Of a stretch of DNA of 64,000 bases, positions 19,166-29,234 are shown one piece after another; position 1 is the first letter of the stretch; each line of letters begins with the position of its first letter. Under the pieces are notes generated by a model. It was not told where the DNA came from, ran no database searches, and was given only the letters and a program-made list of their open reading frames with translations. Source of the stretch: Blastococcus sp. TF02A-26 (GTDB taxonomy: Bacteria; Actinomycetota; Actinomycetes; Mycobacteriales; Geodermatophilaceae); the NCBI RefSeq assembly GCF_003319125.1, contig NZ_QOHG01000002.1:248001-312000 (forward strand). Direction: 5' to 3'. The position numbers and the translations under genes are program-made.

Positions 19166-19621
19166 TCAGGGCTGGTCGCCGAGCCGCTGCTCCCAGCCGG
19201 GGCCGTGCGGGACGAGGACGGCGGTGCGCACGTCGTCGTCGCGGCGGTCCAGGCGCACCTCGAGGTGCTCGTCGGCGAGCTGCTCGACCAGCCCCTGCCC
19301 CCACTCGACGACCGTGACCGACTCGGCGGTCGAGGCATCGAGGTCGAGGTCGTCCACGTCGGCGACCCCGCCCAGCCGGTAGGCGTCGACGTGCACCAGG
19401 GGCAGCCGGCCGCCGCGGTGCACCCGGGCGATGACGAAGGTCGGCGAGGTGACCGGCTCGCGCACGCCGAGCGCTGCGCCGATCCCCTGGGTGAGCGCGG
19501 TCTTGCCGGCACCGAGCGGACCGACCAGCACGACGAGGTCACCGGGGCGGACGATCCCGGCCAGGGCGGCCCCCAGCGCCCGGGTGTCCTCCGGCGTCGG
19601 CAGCACGTGCTCCCGCTTCAC
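19166..19621 (-). CDS. tsaE: tRNA threonylcarbamoyladenosine synthesis ATPase TsaE
   Basis: 151 residues. P-loop ATPase needed for turnover of the TsaBD complex. Walker A is GPLGAGKT (Lys40), followed by SPTFVIARVH (switch-like segment) and HVDAYRL. VVEWGQGL carries the conserved Glu-Trp. GTG 19621 overlaps the stop of the DNA-glycosylase gene by GTGA, so the series continues upstream into DNA repair. Confidence 0.96.
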   Translation of the reverse strand: MKREHVLPTPEDTRALGAALAGIVRPGDLVVLVGPLGAGKTALTQGIGAALGVREPVTSPTFVIARVHRGGRLPLVHVDAYRLGGVADVDDLDLDASTAESVTVVEWGQGLVEQLADEHLEVRLDRRDDDVRTAVLVPHGPGWEQRLGDQP

Positions 19622-20259
19622 GACGCCTCCCCGACCGCCTGCGCCACCCGGCGCAGGTCGGTGGCGAGCGCGGCCCGCGGTGCCCCGTTCGGGCCGAACC
19701 GGATGGCCGCCGACGGGTGGTAGGTCACGAACAGCTCCCGGCCCTCCCAGGTCACCGGCCCCTCCTCGCGGGCACGGGCCAGCACGGTCCTCGGGCCCAG
19801 GAACCACTTGGCGCTGGACAGGCCCAGCGCGACGACGACCGGCGGGTCCAGCAGCTCGAGCTGCCGGCGCAGCCAGCCGCTGCAGCGGGCCACCTCCGGC
19901 GCCTTCGGCGTGCGGTTGCCCGGCGGACGGCACTTCACGATGTTGACGACCGCCACCTCCCGGCGGTCCAGACCGGCCTCGCCCAGCAGCTGGTCGAGCA
20001 GGGCACCGCTCTTCCCCACGAACGGACGGCCGGTCTCGTCCTCGGTCGCTCCGGGGGCCTCGCCGACGACGAGCACGCGCGGTCGGCCGGACCCCGGCAC
20101 GTCCCCGACGACGACGTGCTGGCGGGTGGCGGCCAGCTCGGGGCAGGCGACGCAGCCGCGGGCCGAGGTGGCGAGCGACTCCCAGTCGGGCGCGGCCGCG
20201 GCGGTGCGGGCGACCTCCTCGGCCGCGGCGTCGAACCGGGGCGGACGGGGGGCGGCCAC
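19618..20259 (-). CDS. Uracil-DNA glycosylase, Fe-S family (type 4-like)
   Basis: 213 residues. Removes uracil from DNA. Motif GEAPGATEDETGRPFVGKSG is the uracil and active-site loop of family 4/5 enzymes, and TYHPSAAIR is the C-terminal His loop. Cys36, Cys39, Cys110 and Cys126 are spaced to hold a [4Fe-4S] cluster. The KRRIH insert of UdgX is absent, so this is an ordinary family-4 type. Start GTG 20259. The stop overlaps tsaE. Confidence 0.92.
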   Translation of the reverse strand: MAAPRPPRFDAAAEEVARTAAAAPDWESLATSARGCVACPELAATRQHVVVGDVPGSGRPRVLVVGEAPGATEDETGRPFVGKSGALLDQLLGEAGLDRREVAVVNIVKCRPPGNRTPKAPEVARCSGWLRRQLELLDPPVVVALGLSSAKWFLGPRTVLARAREEGPVTWEGRELFVTYHPSAAIRFGPNGAPRAALATDLRRVAQAVGEAS

Positions 20260-20274
20260 GAAGCCGACCCTATT

Positions 20275-21462
20275 TCACGCGGGGACGACGGTCCGCTCGG
20301 CGGTGACCCGGCGGATGAGGGCCGACAGCGCCGCGGTGACCTCGGCCGGCTTCTCCAGCGGCACCATGTGGCCGGCGTCGGCGACGACCTCGTGCTCCAC
20401 CCGGTCGGCGTCCGGCCCGCCGAGGAGCTCGACCAGCTTCTCGCTGTGCGTCGGCGGGATGAGGGTGTCGCTGTCGCCGGTGAGCACCAGCGTGGGGACG
20501 GCGCGCAGCGGCACCAGCGACCCGGTCTCGTCCAGGCCGGCCAGCGCCGGGTAGAACTCCGCGATCACGTCGACCGGGGTGCCGGCGATCATCGAGTCGA
20601 CGTAGCGGCCGAGCCGCGGGTCGACGTCGCGCGAGGCGAACGACAGCGACCAGGTGGCCGCCGACACCACCGACGCGGCCAGCCGGCGGGTCCGCTCGGC
20701 GAACCCGGGCCGGCGGCGCATCGTCCACGCGGCGACCGGGATGACGGCGGCCCGCAGCCGGGTGAGCAGCTCGGGCAGACCGAAGGACAGGTCGGCGAGG
20801 TTGCCGCTGGAGGTGGACATCAGCGCGACGCCGACGACCCGGGTGCCGAAGAGCTCGGGGTGGAGGTCGGCCAGGGCCATCACGGTCATGCCGCCCATCG
20901 AGTGCCCGACCAGGACCACGGGACCGCGCGGCACCCGGGTCTCGATCACGGCGGCGAGGTCGCGGCCGAGCTGCTCCATCGTCGAGTGCTCGGCCGGGCC
21001 ACGGCCGGAACCGCCGTGCCCGCGCTGGTCGTAGAAGACCAGCCGCGCCTTCGGCCGGGAGCCGTTGGCCGTCGCCAGTTCGGCGCCCAGGGAGCGGCGC
21101 TGGTAGGTCCAGGAGTTCATCGACAGCGTGTAGCCGTGCACGAAGACGACGGTCAGCGGCGCGTCCGGGGGGCCGACCTCCTCCACCGCCAGCAGCACGC
21201 CGTCGTCGGCCTGCACCAGCGCGGTGCGGTCCGCGCGGCGGGACGCCGGCCCGAGCGGGTCGTCCTCGCGCAGCTCGGCGTCGGTGGCCTCGGCCGGCAG
21301 CCCGGCCGCGGAGCCGAGGCGCTCGGCGTCGACCCGGCGGGCGGCGTGCCGGTGCACGGCCACCCCGACCGCGGTGCCGGCCGCGGCCAGGCCCGCCACA
21401 CCCGCGACGACGCCGGCGGTGTGGTGCGGCCCGTGGGAGGTGGACTTCTTCCGCGTGGCCAT
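20275..21462 (-). CDS. Alpha/beta hydrolase
   Basis: 395 residues. The N-terminus has a basic start (MATRKKSTSHG) and one hydrophobic stretch (about 17-38), suggesting a membrane anchor. The hydrolase core has VFVHGYTLSMNSW (oxyanion loop), nucleophile Ser in VGHSMGGMT, the acid in LTGDSDTLIP and catalytic His in DAGHMVPLEKP. Homologues commonly sit between alr and tsaE in Actinobacteria and are annotated as lipase/esterase-like; the substrate is unknown. ATG 21462 overlaps the alr stop by one base (TGATG). Confidence 0.88.
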   Translation of the reverse strand: MATRKKSTSHGPHHTAGVVAGVAGLAAAGTAVGVAVHRHAARRVDAERLGSAAGLPAEATDAELREDDPLGPASRRADRTALVQADDGVLLAVEEVGPPDAPLTVVFVHGYTLSMNSWTYQRRSLGAELATANGSRPKARLVFYDQRGHGGSGRGPAEHSTMEQLGRDLAAVIETRVPRGPVVLVGHSMGGMTVMALADLHPELFGTRVVGVALMSTSSGNLADLSFGLPELLTRLRAAVIPVAAWTMRRRPGFAERTRRLAASVVSAATWSLSFASRDVDPRLGRYVDSMIAGTPVDVIAEFYPALAGLDETGSLVPLRAVPTLVLTGDSDTLIPPTHSEKLVELLGGPDADRVEHEVVADAGHMVPLEKPAEVTAALSALIRRVTAERTVVPA

Positions 21463-22601
21463 CAGACCGTCCCCGCCGTGCCGACGTGGCGCCGGGTGAA
21501 CCGGCCACCGATCCGGGCCACGAGCTCGTAGTGGATGGTGTCGGCGGCGTCGGCCCACTGCTGGGCGGTCGGCTCGCCGTCGGTACCCGGCCCCCACAGC
21601 ACGACGCGGTCACCGGCGCGGACCGGGGCGTCCCCGACGTCGAGCACGAACTGGTCCATGCAGACGCGGCCGGCGATCGGCCGCTGCGCCCCGCCGGCGA
21701 GGACGGGGGCGCGGTTGCTGGCCGCGCGCGGGATGCCGTCGGCGTAGCCGACCGGGACGACGGCCAGGGTCGTCTCCGTCGACGGCGAGTAGGTGTGGCC
21801 GTAGGAGACCCCGACGCCGGCCGGCACCCGCTTGGTGAGCATCACCCGCGCCTCGACGGTCATGGCCGGGCGCAGCCCGTACGCGGCCGGGTCGCCGCCG
21901 AGGGGGTCCAGCCCGTAGATCGCGATGCCGGGGCGGACCAGGTCGTACCAGGTCTCCGGCAGCGCGACGGTCGCGGCGGAGTTGGCCAGGTGCCGGCGGG
22001 CGTCGCGCAGGCCGGCGTCGCGGGCCACCGTGACCGCCTCCTCGAACACCGCCTTCTGCCGGCCGATGGTGGGGTGGGTGGGCGCGTCGGCGTAGGCCAG
22101 GTGGCTCCACAGGCCGACCACCTCGACGGCGCCGTCGGCCTGGGCCCCCGCCGCCGCGGCGACGAGGGCCGGCCACTCGTCGGGGGTCGCCCCGCCGCGG
22201 GAGAGGCCGGTGTCGACCTTGAGGTGCAGCCGGGCGGTGCGGCCGGTGGTCCGGGCGGCGGCGACGACCTCCTCGACGCCCCAGACGGCGTTGGCCGACA
22301 CCTCGACGTCGGCGGTCAGCGCGGCGACGTAGTCCTCGCCGGGGGCGTTGAGCCAGGCCAGCAGCGGCGCGGTCACGCCGGCGGCGCGCAGGGCGAGGGC
22401 CTCCTCGACGACCGCCACGCCCAGCGCGTCGGCACCGCCGGCCAGGGCCGCGCGGGCGGAGGGGACCAGCCCGTGGCCGTAGGCGTCGGCCTTGACCACG
22501 GCCATCAGCGGCCGGTCCACGCGCTCGCGCAGGGCCGCGGTGTTGGCCGCGATCGCGTCGAGGTCCACGACCAGTTCGGCGCGGGCGGGTGCACTGCTCA
22601 T
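21462..22601 (-). CDS. alr: Alanine racemase
   Basis: 379 residues. PLP enzyme that makes D-alanine for peptidoglycan. The PLP Lys is Lys37 in VVKADAYGHG, and the catalytic Tyr is in GVSYGHTYSP. The N-terminal barrel and C-terminal beta domain (AGRVCMDQFVLDVGD) are complete. The start is 4 bp after the nnr stop; the stop overlaps the hydrolase start. Its position between nnr/acpS and tsaE is standard for Actinobacteria. Confidence 0.97.
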   Translation of the reverse strand: MSSAPARAELVVDLDAIAANTAALRERVDRPLMAVVKADAYGHGLVPSARAALAGGADALGVAVVEEALALRAAGVTAPLLAWLNAPGEDYVAALTADVEVSANAVWGVEEVVAAARTTGRTARLHLKVDTGLSRGGATPDEWPALVAAAAGAQADGAVEVVGLWSHLAYADAPTHPTIGRQKAVFEEAVTVARDAGLRDARRHLANSAATVALPETWYDLVRPGIAIYGLDPLGGDPAAYGLRPAMTVEARVMLTKRVPAGVGVSYGHTYSPSTETTLAVVPVGYADGIPRAASNRAPVLAGGAQRPIAGRVCMDQFVLDVGDAPVRAGDRVVLWGPGTDGEPTAQQWADAADTIHYELVARIGGRFTRRHVGTAGTV

Positions 22602-22605
22602 CCGC

Positions 22606-24054
22606 TCATCCTCCCAGGCCGGGGCCTCCGCCCCGGCGCAGGCGGGCGAGAGTCGCGGGGAGCCGGCGCACCAGGTCCCCCGCGATCAGCGGTCCCTCCT
22701 GGGCGGCGACCTGGCCGGCGCGGCCGTGCACGTGGGCGGCGGCGGCGGCCGCCTCGGCCGCGGGCAGACCGGTGGCCAGCAGCGCGCCGGCGATGCCGGA
22801 GAGGACGTCGCCGGTGCCGGCGGTGGCCAGCCACGGCGTGCCCGTGCCGTTGACGAATGCCGCACCCTCGGGTGCCGCCACGACGGTGGCCGCCCCCTTC
22901 AGCAGCACGACGGCGCCGAGGTCGGCGGCCAGCCGGCGGGCCGCGCCGATCCGGTCGGTGCCGACCTCGCTGCCGAACCGGGCGTACTCGCGGTCGTGCG
23001 GGGTCAGCACCGTGGGCGCCTCCCGGTCGCGGACGAGGTCCGGCCGGCGGGCGGCCAGGGTCAGCGCGTCGGCGTCGAGCAGCACCGGCAGGTCGGTGGC
23101 CAGCACCTCGGCGACGACGTCGGCCGCGGCGTCGTCGATGCCCATGCCGGGGCCCACCACCCAGGCCTGCACCCGGCCGGCGTCGGCGGGGCGACCCTCG
23201 GTGACGATCGCCTCGGGCCAGGCGGCCCGCACGCCCGCGGCCGCCGTCCCGGCGTAGCGGACCAGCCCCGGGCGGGTGCGCAGCGCGGCACCGGTGCAGA
23301 GGACGGCGGCCCCCGGGTAGGTCGAGGAGCCGGCGACCACGCCGACGACCCCGCGGGAGTACTTGTCGTCGTCGTCGGTCGGCGGGTCGAGCCGGGCCGC
23401 GACGTCGTCGTCGGTGAGCCGGACGGCGCCCGCGGGGGGCAGCGCCAGGCCGATGTCGACGAGGTGCACCTCCCCGGCGTGGGCGCGCCCCTCCCCCACG
23501 ACCAGCCCGGGCTTCACCGCACCGAAGGTCACCGTGTGCTGGGCGGGGAATGCCTCCCCCTCGACCGCGCCGGTGTCGGGGTCGACCCCGCTGGGCAGGT
23601 CGACGGCGACCATGAGCCCCGGCCCGGCCGCCGCCTCCGCCACGAGCCGCGCCGCGCCCGGGCGCAGTCCGCCACGGGCGCCGAGGCCGACGATCCCGTC
23701 GAGCACGAGGTCGGCGCGGTCGAGCCCGGTCGCTGCATCTGGACCGACCACCCGGCCACCGGCCCGGCGCAGCGCCGCCAGCCCCGCCGGATGCGTGCGG
23801 TCGGGGTCGAGCAGGACGGCGGTCACCCGCACACCACGGCCGGCCAGGCGCGCACCGGCGAAGAGCGCGTCGCCGCCGTTGTTCCCCCCGCCGACCAGCG
23901 CGGTGACCCGGGTGCCGTGGGCGCGGCCGAGCAGCCGCAGGCAGACCGTGGCCAGGCCGGTCGCGGCCCGCTGCATCAGCGCACCCTCGGGGCCGGCCGC
24001 GAGCAGCGGCTCCTCGGCCGCCCGGACCTCGTCCGCGGTGTACAGCCCGATCAC
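22606..24054 (-). CDS. nnr: Bifunctional NAD(P)H-hydrate epimerase/dehydratase
   Basis: 482 residues. Repairs hydrated NAD(P)H. The N-terminal YjeF epimerase domain (about 1-210) has VGGGNNGGDALFAGARLA and the catalytic Asp region VAVDLPSGVDPDTG. The C-terminal ADP-dependent dehydratase (about 225-480) has VVGPGMG, VLTPHDREYARF and the ribokinase-like ATAGTGDVLSGIAGALL. GTG 24054. There is a 76-bp gap from acpS, with no distinct element seen in it. Confidence 0.95.
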   Translation of the reverse strand: MIGLYTADEVRAAEEPLLAAGPEGALMQRAATGLATVCLRLLGRAHGTRVTALVGGGNNGGDALFAGARLAGRGVRVTAVLLDPDRTHPAGLAALRRAGGRVVGPDAATGLDRADLVLDGIVGLGARGGLRPGAARLVAEAAAGPGLMVAVDLPSGVDPDTGAVEGEAFPAQHTVTFGAVKPGLVVGEGRAHAGEVHLVDIGLALPPAGAVRLTDDDVAARLDPPTDDDDKYSRGVVGVVAGSSTYPGAAVLCTGAALRTRPGLVRYAGTAAAGVRAAWPEAIVTEGRPADAGRVQAWVVGPGMGIDDAAADVVAEVLATDLPVLLDADALTLAARRPDLVRDREAPTVLTPHDREYARFGSEVGTDRIGAARRLAADLGAVVLLKGAATVVAAPEGAAFVNGTGTPWLATAGTGDVLSGIAGALLATGLPAAEAAAAAAHVHGRAGQVAAQEGPLIAGDLVRRLPATLARLRRGGGPGLGG

Positions 24055-24130
24055 GGTGTCTCCTCGCTGGCGCTCGTCGCCCCCGTGATCGGTCGCGATG
24101 CTCTGCCCATGCGTGACCTCGCGAGCTCGG

Positions 24131-24523
24131 TCACGGCGCCTCCTCGATGCGGGGGATCCCCTCGGCGAGCACGAACGCGGAGGCGATCCCGCCGTCGTGG
24201 CTCAGCGACAGGTGCCAGGACGTGACGCCCAGCTGGTGGGCCCGCCGGGCGACCGAGCCGCGCACGCTCAGCTGCGGACGGCCGTGCTCGCCCACGGTCA
24301 CCTCCGCGTCGTGCCAGTGCAGGTCCCCGGGCGCGCCGAGGGCCTTGGCCAGCGCCTCCTTGGCCGCGAACCGTGCCGCCAGCGACTCACCGGTGCGCGG
24401 CGCCCCCGACGGAGTGCGCTGCTCCTCGGCGGTGAACAGCCGGTCCCGCAGACCGGCGGTGCGCGCCAGCGAAGCGGCGAAGCGGTCGACGGGGACGACG
24501 TCGATGCCGATCCCGATGATCAC
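24131..24523 (-). CDS. acpS: Holo-[acyl-carrier-protein] synthase
   Basis: 130 residues. Transfers phosphopantetheine from CoA to the acyl carrier protein. [11 protein letters not shown] carries the metal-binding Asp, RLFTAEEQ is next, and [17 protein letters not shown] is the P-pant transferase signature with Glu and Lys. [18 protein letters not shown] is the C-terminal strand. GTG 24523 matches the usual (V/M)IIGIGID start. Coding continues toward nnr and alr. Confidence 0.95.
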   Translation of the reverse strand: MIIGIGIDVVPVDRFAASLARTAGLRDRLFTAEEQRTPSGAPRTGESLAARFAAKEALAKALGAPGDLHWHDAEVTVGEHGRPQLSVRGSVARRAHQLGVTSWHLSLSHDGGIASAFVLAEGIPRIEEAP

Positions 24524-24581
24524 CGGGTCAGTCTCCCCCGGGGGACTTTCGCGTGCGAAGTGCTCCTCGCCGGGGCGCGGC

Positions 24582-25445
24582 TCAGACCGGGCGGTCCAGC
24601 TCCTCGAGGAAGGCGTCGACGGCGCTGGTGAAGTCGTCGTTGTCGTCCCCGGCCACCATGTGCCCGGCCTCGGCGACGTCCACCACGCGGGCGGTGGGGA
24701 CGGCGGCCAGGAACTCCTCGATGCCCTGGTCGTCGACGACGTCGGAGCGGCCACCGCGGACGACCAGCACCGGCAGCGTCACGGTGCGGGCGAGATCCAT
24801 CAACGGTTCCGGCTGGACCCCGGGGCGGGGCTCGTCGTCCGGGACGATCGACATCATCGCGGGGTCCCAGTGCCAGTACCAGCGACCGTCCTCGCGCTGC
24901 CGGACGTTCTTCTTCAACCCCTCGGGGTTGTTCCGCCGCGGGCGCTGCGTGTAGGCCGCGACCGCGTCGGCGACCTGGTCGAGGTCGTCGAACCCGTCGA
25001 GGTGGGCGCGCATGAAGTCGCCGATCCGCTTCACGCCCTCGGGCGCCGTGCGCGGCACGATGTCGACGAGGACCAGCGCCCGCGCGGCGTCGGCGTCCCG
25101 GCCGGCGACGGTCAGCGAGGTGAGCCCGCCGAGCGAGGCGCCCACCAGGACCACGCCGCGGCCGAGCCGCGCGACCACCTGCACGATGTCGCCGGCGTAG
25201 CGGTCCATGCCGTACGTGCCGTCCGGCGACCAGTCGCTGTCGCCGTGCCCGCGCAGGTCCAGGGTCGTGGTGGTCCAGCCCCGTGCGGCGAGCTCGCGGG
25301 CGGCGCCACCCCAGGAGTGCCGGGTCTGGCCCCCACCGTGCAGGAACAGCACCTCGCCGCGGGCCCCGCCGGACCAGCGGTCCCCGCGCAGGACGACGTC
25401 CCCGCAGTCGTAGGAGACCGGTGCCGGCGCGTCGGTGGTGGTCAT
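24582..25445 (-). CDS. Alpha/beta hydrolase (epoxide hydrolase/esterase-like)
   Basis: 287 residues. Core motifs: [13 protein letters not shown] (oxyanion hole), [10 protein letters not shown], nucleophile Ser in [11 protein letters not shown], acid in VRGGRSDVV and His in [12 protein letters not shown] 25445 is preferred to an in-frame upstream start at 25481 because homology begins at MTTTDAP. It has no signal peptide. It sits between glmS and acpS; no pathway link is evident. The substrate cannot be read from the sequence. Confidence 0.88.
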   Translation of the reverse strand: MTTTDAPAPVSYDCGDVVLRGDRWSGGARGEVLFLHGGGQTRHSWGGAARELAARGWTTTTLDLRGHGDSDWSPDGTYGMDRYAGDIVQVVARLGRGVVLVGASLGGLTSLTVAGRDADAARALVLVDIVPRTAPEGVKRIGDFMRAHLDGFDDLDQVADAVAAYTQRPRRNNPEGLKKNVRQREDGRWYWHWDPAMMSIVPDDEPRPGVQPEPLMDLARTVTLPVLVVRGGRSDVVDDQGIEEFLAAVPTARVVDVAEAGHMVAGDDNDDFTSAVDAFLEELDRPV

Positions 25446-25485
25446 CCTTCGGACAGTAGGGTGCTTGCCTTCCGCAACCACACCC

Positions 25486-25540
25486 GGCCTCGCTGCAGGC
25501 CCGCGACGAGCCTGCGAGGCGCGGGGGCAGCGAGGTCCTT
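25486..25540 (-). repeat. Stop-proximal hairpin repeat, copy F (diverged stem)
   Basis: 55-bp element whose AAGGACC edge abuts the glmS stop codon. The outer stem has changed to CCTCGCTG (25488-25495) / CAGCGAGG (25528-25535) and still pairs perfectly. Compared with CCCCGTCC / GGACGGGG elsewhere, these are compensatory changes. The core GCGACGAGCCTGCGAGGCG resembles copy E. It may act as the glmS terminator. Confidence 0.7.
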
Positions 25541-27429
25541 CACTCGACCGTGACGCTCTTGGCCAGGTTCCGCGGCTGGTCGACGTCGTAGCCGCGGGTG
25601 TCGGCGATCTCGCACGCCAGCACCTGGAGCGGGACGGTGGTCACGACCGGCGCCAGGAGCGTCGGCGTGCGCGGCACCCGGATCACGTGGTCGGCGTAGG
25701 GGACGACGTCCTCGTCGCCCTCCTCCGCGATCACGATCGTGCGCGCCCCGCGGGCCCGGACCTCCTGGATGTTGGAGACGACCTTGCCGTGCACCGACTC
25801 CCGGCTGCGCGGGGACGGCACGACGACGATCACAGGCGTGCCCTGGTCGATCAGCGCGATGGGGCCGTGCTTGAGCTCACCGGCCGCGAACCCCTCGGCG
25901 TGGATGTAGGCGAGCTCCTTGAGCTTGAGCGCACCCTCCAGGGCCACGGGGAAGGCCACGTGCCGGCCGAGGAACAGGATCGTGTTCGCGTCGGCCAGCG
26001 ACCGGCCGAGCGCGCGCACCGGCTCCATCTGCTCGAGCACCTCGGCGACCTTGTCCGGCAGCGCGCGGAGGTCCTCGACGATGGCCGCGACCTCGTCCTC
26101 GTACTTTAGCCCGCGCACCTGCGCCAGGAACAGGCCGACGAGGTAGCAGGCCACGACCTGGGTGGTGAAGCCCTTGGTCGAGGCGACGGCCACCTCGGGC
26201 CCGGCGTGCGTGTAGAGGACGGCGTCGGACTCCCGCGGGATGGTCGAGCCGTTGGCGTTGCAGATCGCGAGGACACGGGCCTTCTGGTCCTTGGCGTGGC
26301 GCAGGGCCATGAGCGTGTCCATCGTCTCGCCGGACTGGCTGATGACGACGACGAGCGTGGACCGGTCGAGGACCGGGTCGCGGTAGCGGAACTCGCTGGC
26401 CACCTCGACCTCGACGGGGATGCGGGTCCAGTGCTCGATCGCGTACTTCGCGATCAGGCCGGCGTGGTAGGCCGTGCCGCAGGCGACGACGAACACCTTG
26501 TCGATGTCGCGCAGTTCCTGGTCGGACAGCCGCACCTCGTCGAGGACCAGCTCCCCGTGCTCACCGAGGCGGCCGAGCAGGGTGTCGGCGACGGCGCGGG
26601 GCTGCTCGGCGATCTCCTTGAGCATGAACCAGTCGTAGCCGCCCTTCTCGGCGGCCGCGGCGTCCCAGTCGACGGTGTAGGCCTTGGGCTCGGCGGGTGC
26701 GCCGGAGAAGTCGGTGACCGTCAGCCCGCGGGCGCGGTCGATCTCGACGACCTGGTCCTGACCCAGTTCGCGCGCCTCGCGGGTGTGCGCGATGAACGCG
26801 GCGACGTCGGAGCCGAGGAAGTACTCGGGCGTGCCGTCGGCGGTCTCGCCGACGCCCACCACCAGGGGGCTGTTCCGGCGGGCGGCGACCACCGTGTCGG
26901 GTTCGTCGGCATGGGTCGCCACGAGGGTGAAGGCGCCCTCCAGACGCCGGCAGACGGCCCGCATGGCCTCGGCGAACCGGTCGACCCCGGCGGGCGCCTC
27001 GTCGTAGGCGGCGGCCAGCAGGTGTGCGACGACCTCGGTGTCGGTCTCGGAGGAGAACTCGATCCCGCGCTTCTCGCACTCGGTCCGCAGCGCCGCGAAG
27101 TTCTCGATGATGCCGTTGTGGATGACGGCGACGCGTCCGTCGGCCGACAGGTGCGGGTGCGCGTTGCGGTCGGTCGGCCCGCCGTGCGTGGCCCAGCGGG
27201 TGTGCCCGATGCCGATGGTGGAGGACGGGAGGGGCTGGTCGGCCAGCACCTTCTCCAGGTTGGCCAGCTTGCCGGCCTTCTTCGCCGAGGCCAGCTCGCC
27301 GCTCGCGCCGTTGCCGACCCGGACCGCCACGCCCGCGGAGTCGTAGCCCCGGTACTCGAGCCGGCGCAGACCCTCCAGGACGACGTCCAGCGCGTCCTGC
27401 GGACCGACGTAACCCACGATGCCGCACAT
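25540..27429 (-). CDS. glmS: Glucosamine-6-phosphate synthase (isomerising)
   Basis: 629 residues. Makes glucosamine-6-P from fructose-6-P and glutamine, the entry to UDP-GlcNAc. ATG is followed by nucleophile Cys2 (MCGIVGYVG). The glutaminase domain covers about 2-230 (HTRWATHGGP, NGIIENF). Two SIS domains follow (ACGTAYHAGL, SQSGETMDTL), ending in PRNLAKSVTVE. It starts 27 bp after glmM, so both amino-sugar steps share one transcript with rplM and rpsI. Confidence 0.98.
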   Translation of the reverse strand: MCGIVGYVGPQDALDVVLEGLRRLEYRGYDSAGVAVRVGNGASGELASAKKAGKLANLEKVLADQPLPSSTIGIGHTRWATHGGPTDRNAHPHLSADGRVAVIHNGIIENFAALRTECEKRGIEFSSETDTEVVAHLLAAAYDEAPAGVDRFAEAMRAVCRRLEGAFTLVATHADEPDTVVAARRNSPLVVGVGETADGTPEYFLGSDVAAFIAHTREARELGQDQVVEIDRARGLTVTDFSGAPAEPKAYTVDWDAAAAEKGGYDWFMLKEIAEQPRAVADTLLGRLGEHGELVLDEVRLSDQELRDIDKVFVVACGTAYHAGLIAKYAIEHWTRIPVEVEVASEFRYRDPVLDRSTLVVVISQSGETMDTLMALRHAKDQKARVLAICNANGSTIPRESDAVLYTHAGPEVAVASTKGFTTQVVACYLVGLFLAQVRGLKYEDEVAAIVEDLRALPDKVAEVLEQMEPVRALGRSLADANTILFLGRHVAFPVALEGALKLKELAYIHAEGFAAGELKHGPIALIDQGTPVIVVVPSPRSRESVHGKVVSNIQEVRARGARTIVIAEEGDEDVVPYADHVIRVPRTPTLLAPVVTTVPLQVLACEIADTRGYDVDQPRNLAKSVTVE

Positions 27430-27456
27430 TCGACCGAGGGTACCGGCGGGAGCCGG

Positions 27457-28806
27457 TCACCTGACGGCGGCGACGACCTCCGCGAGGCGGCGGGCGACCT
27501 CGTCGGCCTGCGCCTGGGTGGGCGCCTCGATCATGACGCGGACGAGCTGCTCGGTGCCCGAGGGCCGCAGCAGCACCCGGCCGTCCTCCCCGAGCTCGGC
27601 CTCGGCGGCGTTGACCGCGTCCGCGACGGCGTCGCTCTCCACGACGGCGATCCGGTCGCGCACCGGCACGTTCACCAGCACCTGGGGCAGCCGCTCGACG
27701 ACGGACGCCAGCTCGGCCAGCGAGGCGCCGGTGGACTTCATCCGCCCGAGCAGCGCCAGCGCCGTCAGCAGCCCGTCACCGGTCGTCGCGTGGTCGAGGA
27801 ACACGAGGTGACCGCTCTGCTCGCCGCCGAGGCTGAGCTCCCCCCGACGCAGCGCCTCGAGCACGTAGCGGTCGCCGACCGCGGTGGTCTGCACGGCGAT
27901 GCCGGCCCGGCGCATCGTGTGGTGGAAGCCGAGGTTGCTCATCACCGTGGCGACGACGGTGTCCTCGCGCAGGGCGCCGCGCTCCTTGAGCCCGAGCGCG
28001 CAGACCGCGAGGATCGCGTCGCCGTCCACCTGCTCGCCATCGGCGGCCACGGCGAGGCAGCGGTCCGCGTCGCCGTCGTGGGCGATGCCCAGGTCCGCGC
28101 CGTGCGCGTGCACCGCCTCGATCAGCGGGCCGAGGTGGGTGGACCCGATGCCGTCGTTGATGTTCCAGCCGTCGGGCTCGCCACCGATGACGTGCACCGT
28201 CGCGCCCGCGCGCCGGTAGACCTCGGGGGCGATCCCCGCGGCGGCGCCGTGGGCGCAGTCGACGACGACGGTGAGCCCGGTCAGGGGCTGGTCGACCGTG
28301 CTCAGCAGGTGCTCGGCGTAGCGGGCACCGCCGTCGGTCAGGTCGCGGACGCGGCCGATCTCCGTCCCGGTGGGCCGGTGGCCGTCGGTACGGCGGCGCT
28401 GCGTGGTGATCGTGTGCTCGATCGCCGCCTCGACGGCGTCGGGGAGCTTGTGGCCGCCGCGCGAGAACAACTTGATGCCGTTGTCGGGCATCGGGTTGTG
28501 GCTAGCGGAGATCATCACGCCGAGGTCGGCGCCGGTGTCCGCGGTGAGGAAGGCGACCGCCGGCGTGGGCTGCACGCCCACGCGCAGCACCTCGGCACCG
28601 ACGCTCGACAGACCCGCGACCACCGCGGCCTCGAGCATCTCCCCGCTGGCGCGGGGATCGCGCCCGACGACCGCGACGGGACGCGAGGTCCCGTCGCGGT
28701 CGGCGAGCACGCCTGCGGCGGCACGTGCCACCGCGAGGGCCAACTCCGGCGTGAGGTCGTCGTTCGCCCGACCTCGAACGCCGTCGGTCCCGAACAGGCG
28801 ACCCAC
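27457..28806 (-). CDS. glmM: Phosphoglucosamine mutase
   Basis: 449 residues. Interconverts glucosamine-6-P and -1-P. The phospho-Ser is Ser102 in [12 protein letters not shown]; metal-binding [10 protein letters not shown] and the C-terminal phosphate loop [12 protein letters not shown] are present. N-terminus [11 protein letters not shown] is canonical. GTG 28806 is 8 bp after the rpsI stop, tying cell-wall precursor supply to a ribosomal operon, a usual actinobacterial order. Confidence 0.98.
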   Translation of the reverse strand: MGRLFGTDGVRGRANDDLTPELALAVARAAAGVLADRDGTSRPVAVVGRDPRASGEMLEAAVVAGLSSVGAEVLRVGVQPTPAVAFLTADTGADLGVMISASHNPMPDNGIKLFSRGGHKLPDAVEAAIEHTITTQRRRTDGHRPTGTEIGRVRDLTDGGARYAEHLLSTVDQPLTGLTVVVDCAHGAAAGIAPEVYRRAGATVHVIGGEPDGWNINDGIGSTHLGPLIEAVHAHGADLGIAHDGDADRCLAVAADGEQVDGDAILAVCALGLKERGALREDTVVATVMSNLGFHHTMRRAGIAVQTTAVGDRYVLEALRRGELSLGGEQSGHLVFLDHATTGDGLLTALALLGRMKSTGASLAELASVVERLPQVLVNVPVRDRIAVVESDAVADAVNAAEAELGEDGRVLLRPSGTEQLVRVMIEAPTQAQADEVARRLAEVVAAVR

Positions 28807-28814
28807 GACGCGGG

Positions 28815-29234
28815 TCAGCGCTTGCTGTACTGCGGCGCCTTGCGGGCCTTCTTCAGGCCGTACTTCTTGCGCTCGGTGACGCGGGCGTCACGGGTCAGGA
28901 AGCCGGCCTTCTTGAGGGCCGGACGGTCCTCGGGCTCGACCTCGATGAGCGCCCGGGCGATCGCCAGGCGCAGCGCGCCGGCCTGGCCCGAGACGCCGCC
29001 ACCGTGCAGCAGGCCGACGACGTCGTACTGCTCGCCCTTCTCCAGGATGGTGAGGGGCTCGCGGATGAGCTGCTGGTGCACCTTGTTCGGGAAGTAGTCC
29101 TCGATGGTGCGGCCGTTCAGCCGGAACTGGCCGGTGCCGGGCAGCAGCCGCACGCGGACCACGGCCTCCTTGCGCCGGCCGACGGTCTGGATCGGACGCC
29201 CGTCGGCGTCGGTCACGGTCAGCGAGCTGGTCAC
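28815..29234 (-). CDS. rpsI: 30S ribosomal protein uS9
   Basis: 139 residues. The C-terminal tail that reaches the P-site tRNA is intact ([18 protein letters not shown]). Core motifs [12 protein letters not shown] and [20 protein letters not shown] are typical. GTG 29234 overlaps the rplM stop (GTGA), and the gene is followed after 8 bp by glmM. Confidence 0.98.
   Translation of the reverse strand: MTSSLTVTDADGRPIQTVGRRKEAVVRVRLLPGTGQFRLNGRTIEDYFPNKVHQQLIREPLTILEKGEQYDVVGLLHGGGVSGQAGALRLAIARALIEVEPEDRPALKKAGFLTRDARVTERKKYGLKKARKAPQYSKR

Noticed and set aside
24055-24130. Possible short ORF between nnr and acpS
   Set aside because: The 76-bp gap has no start with a ribosome-binding site or conserved peptide.
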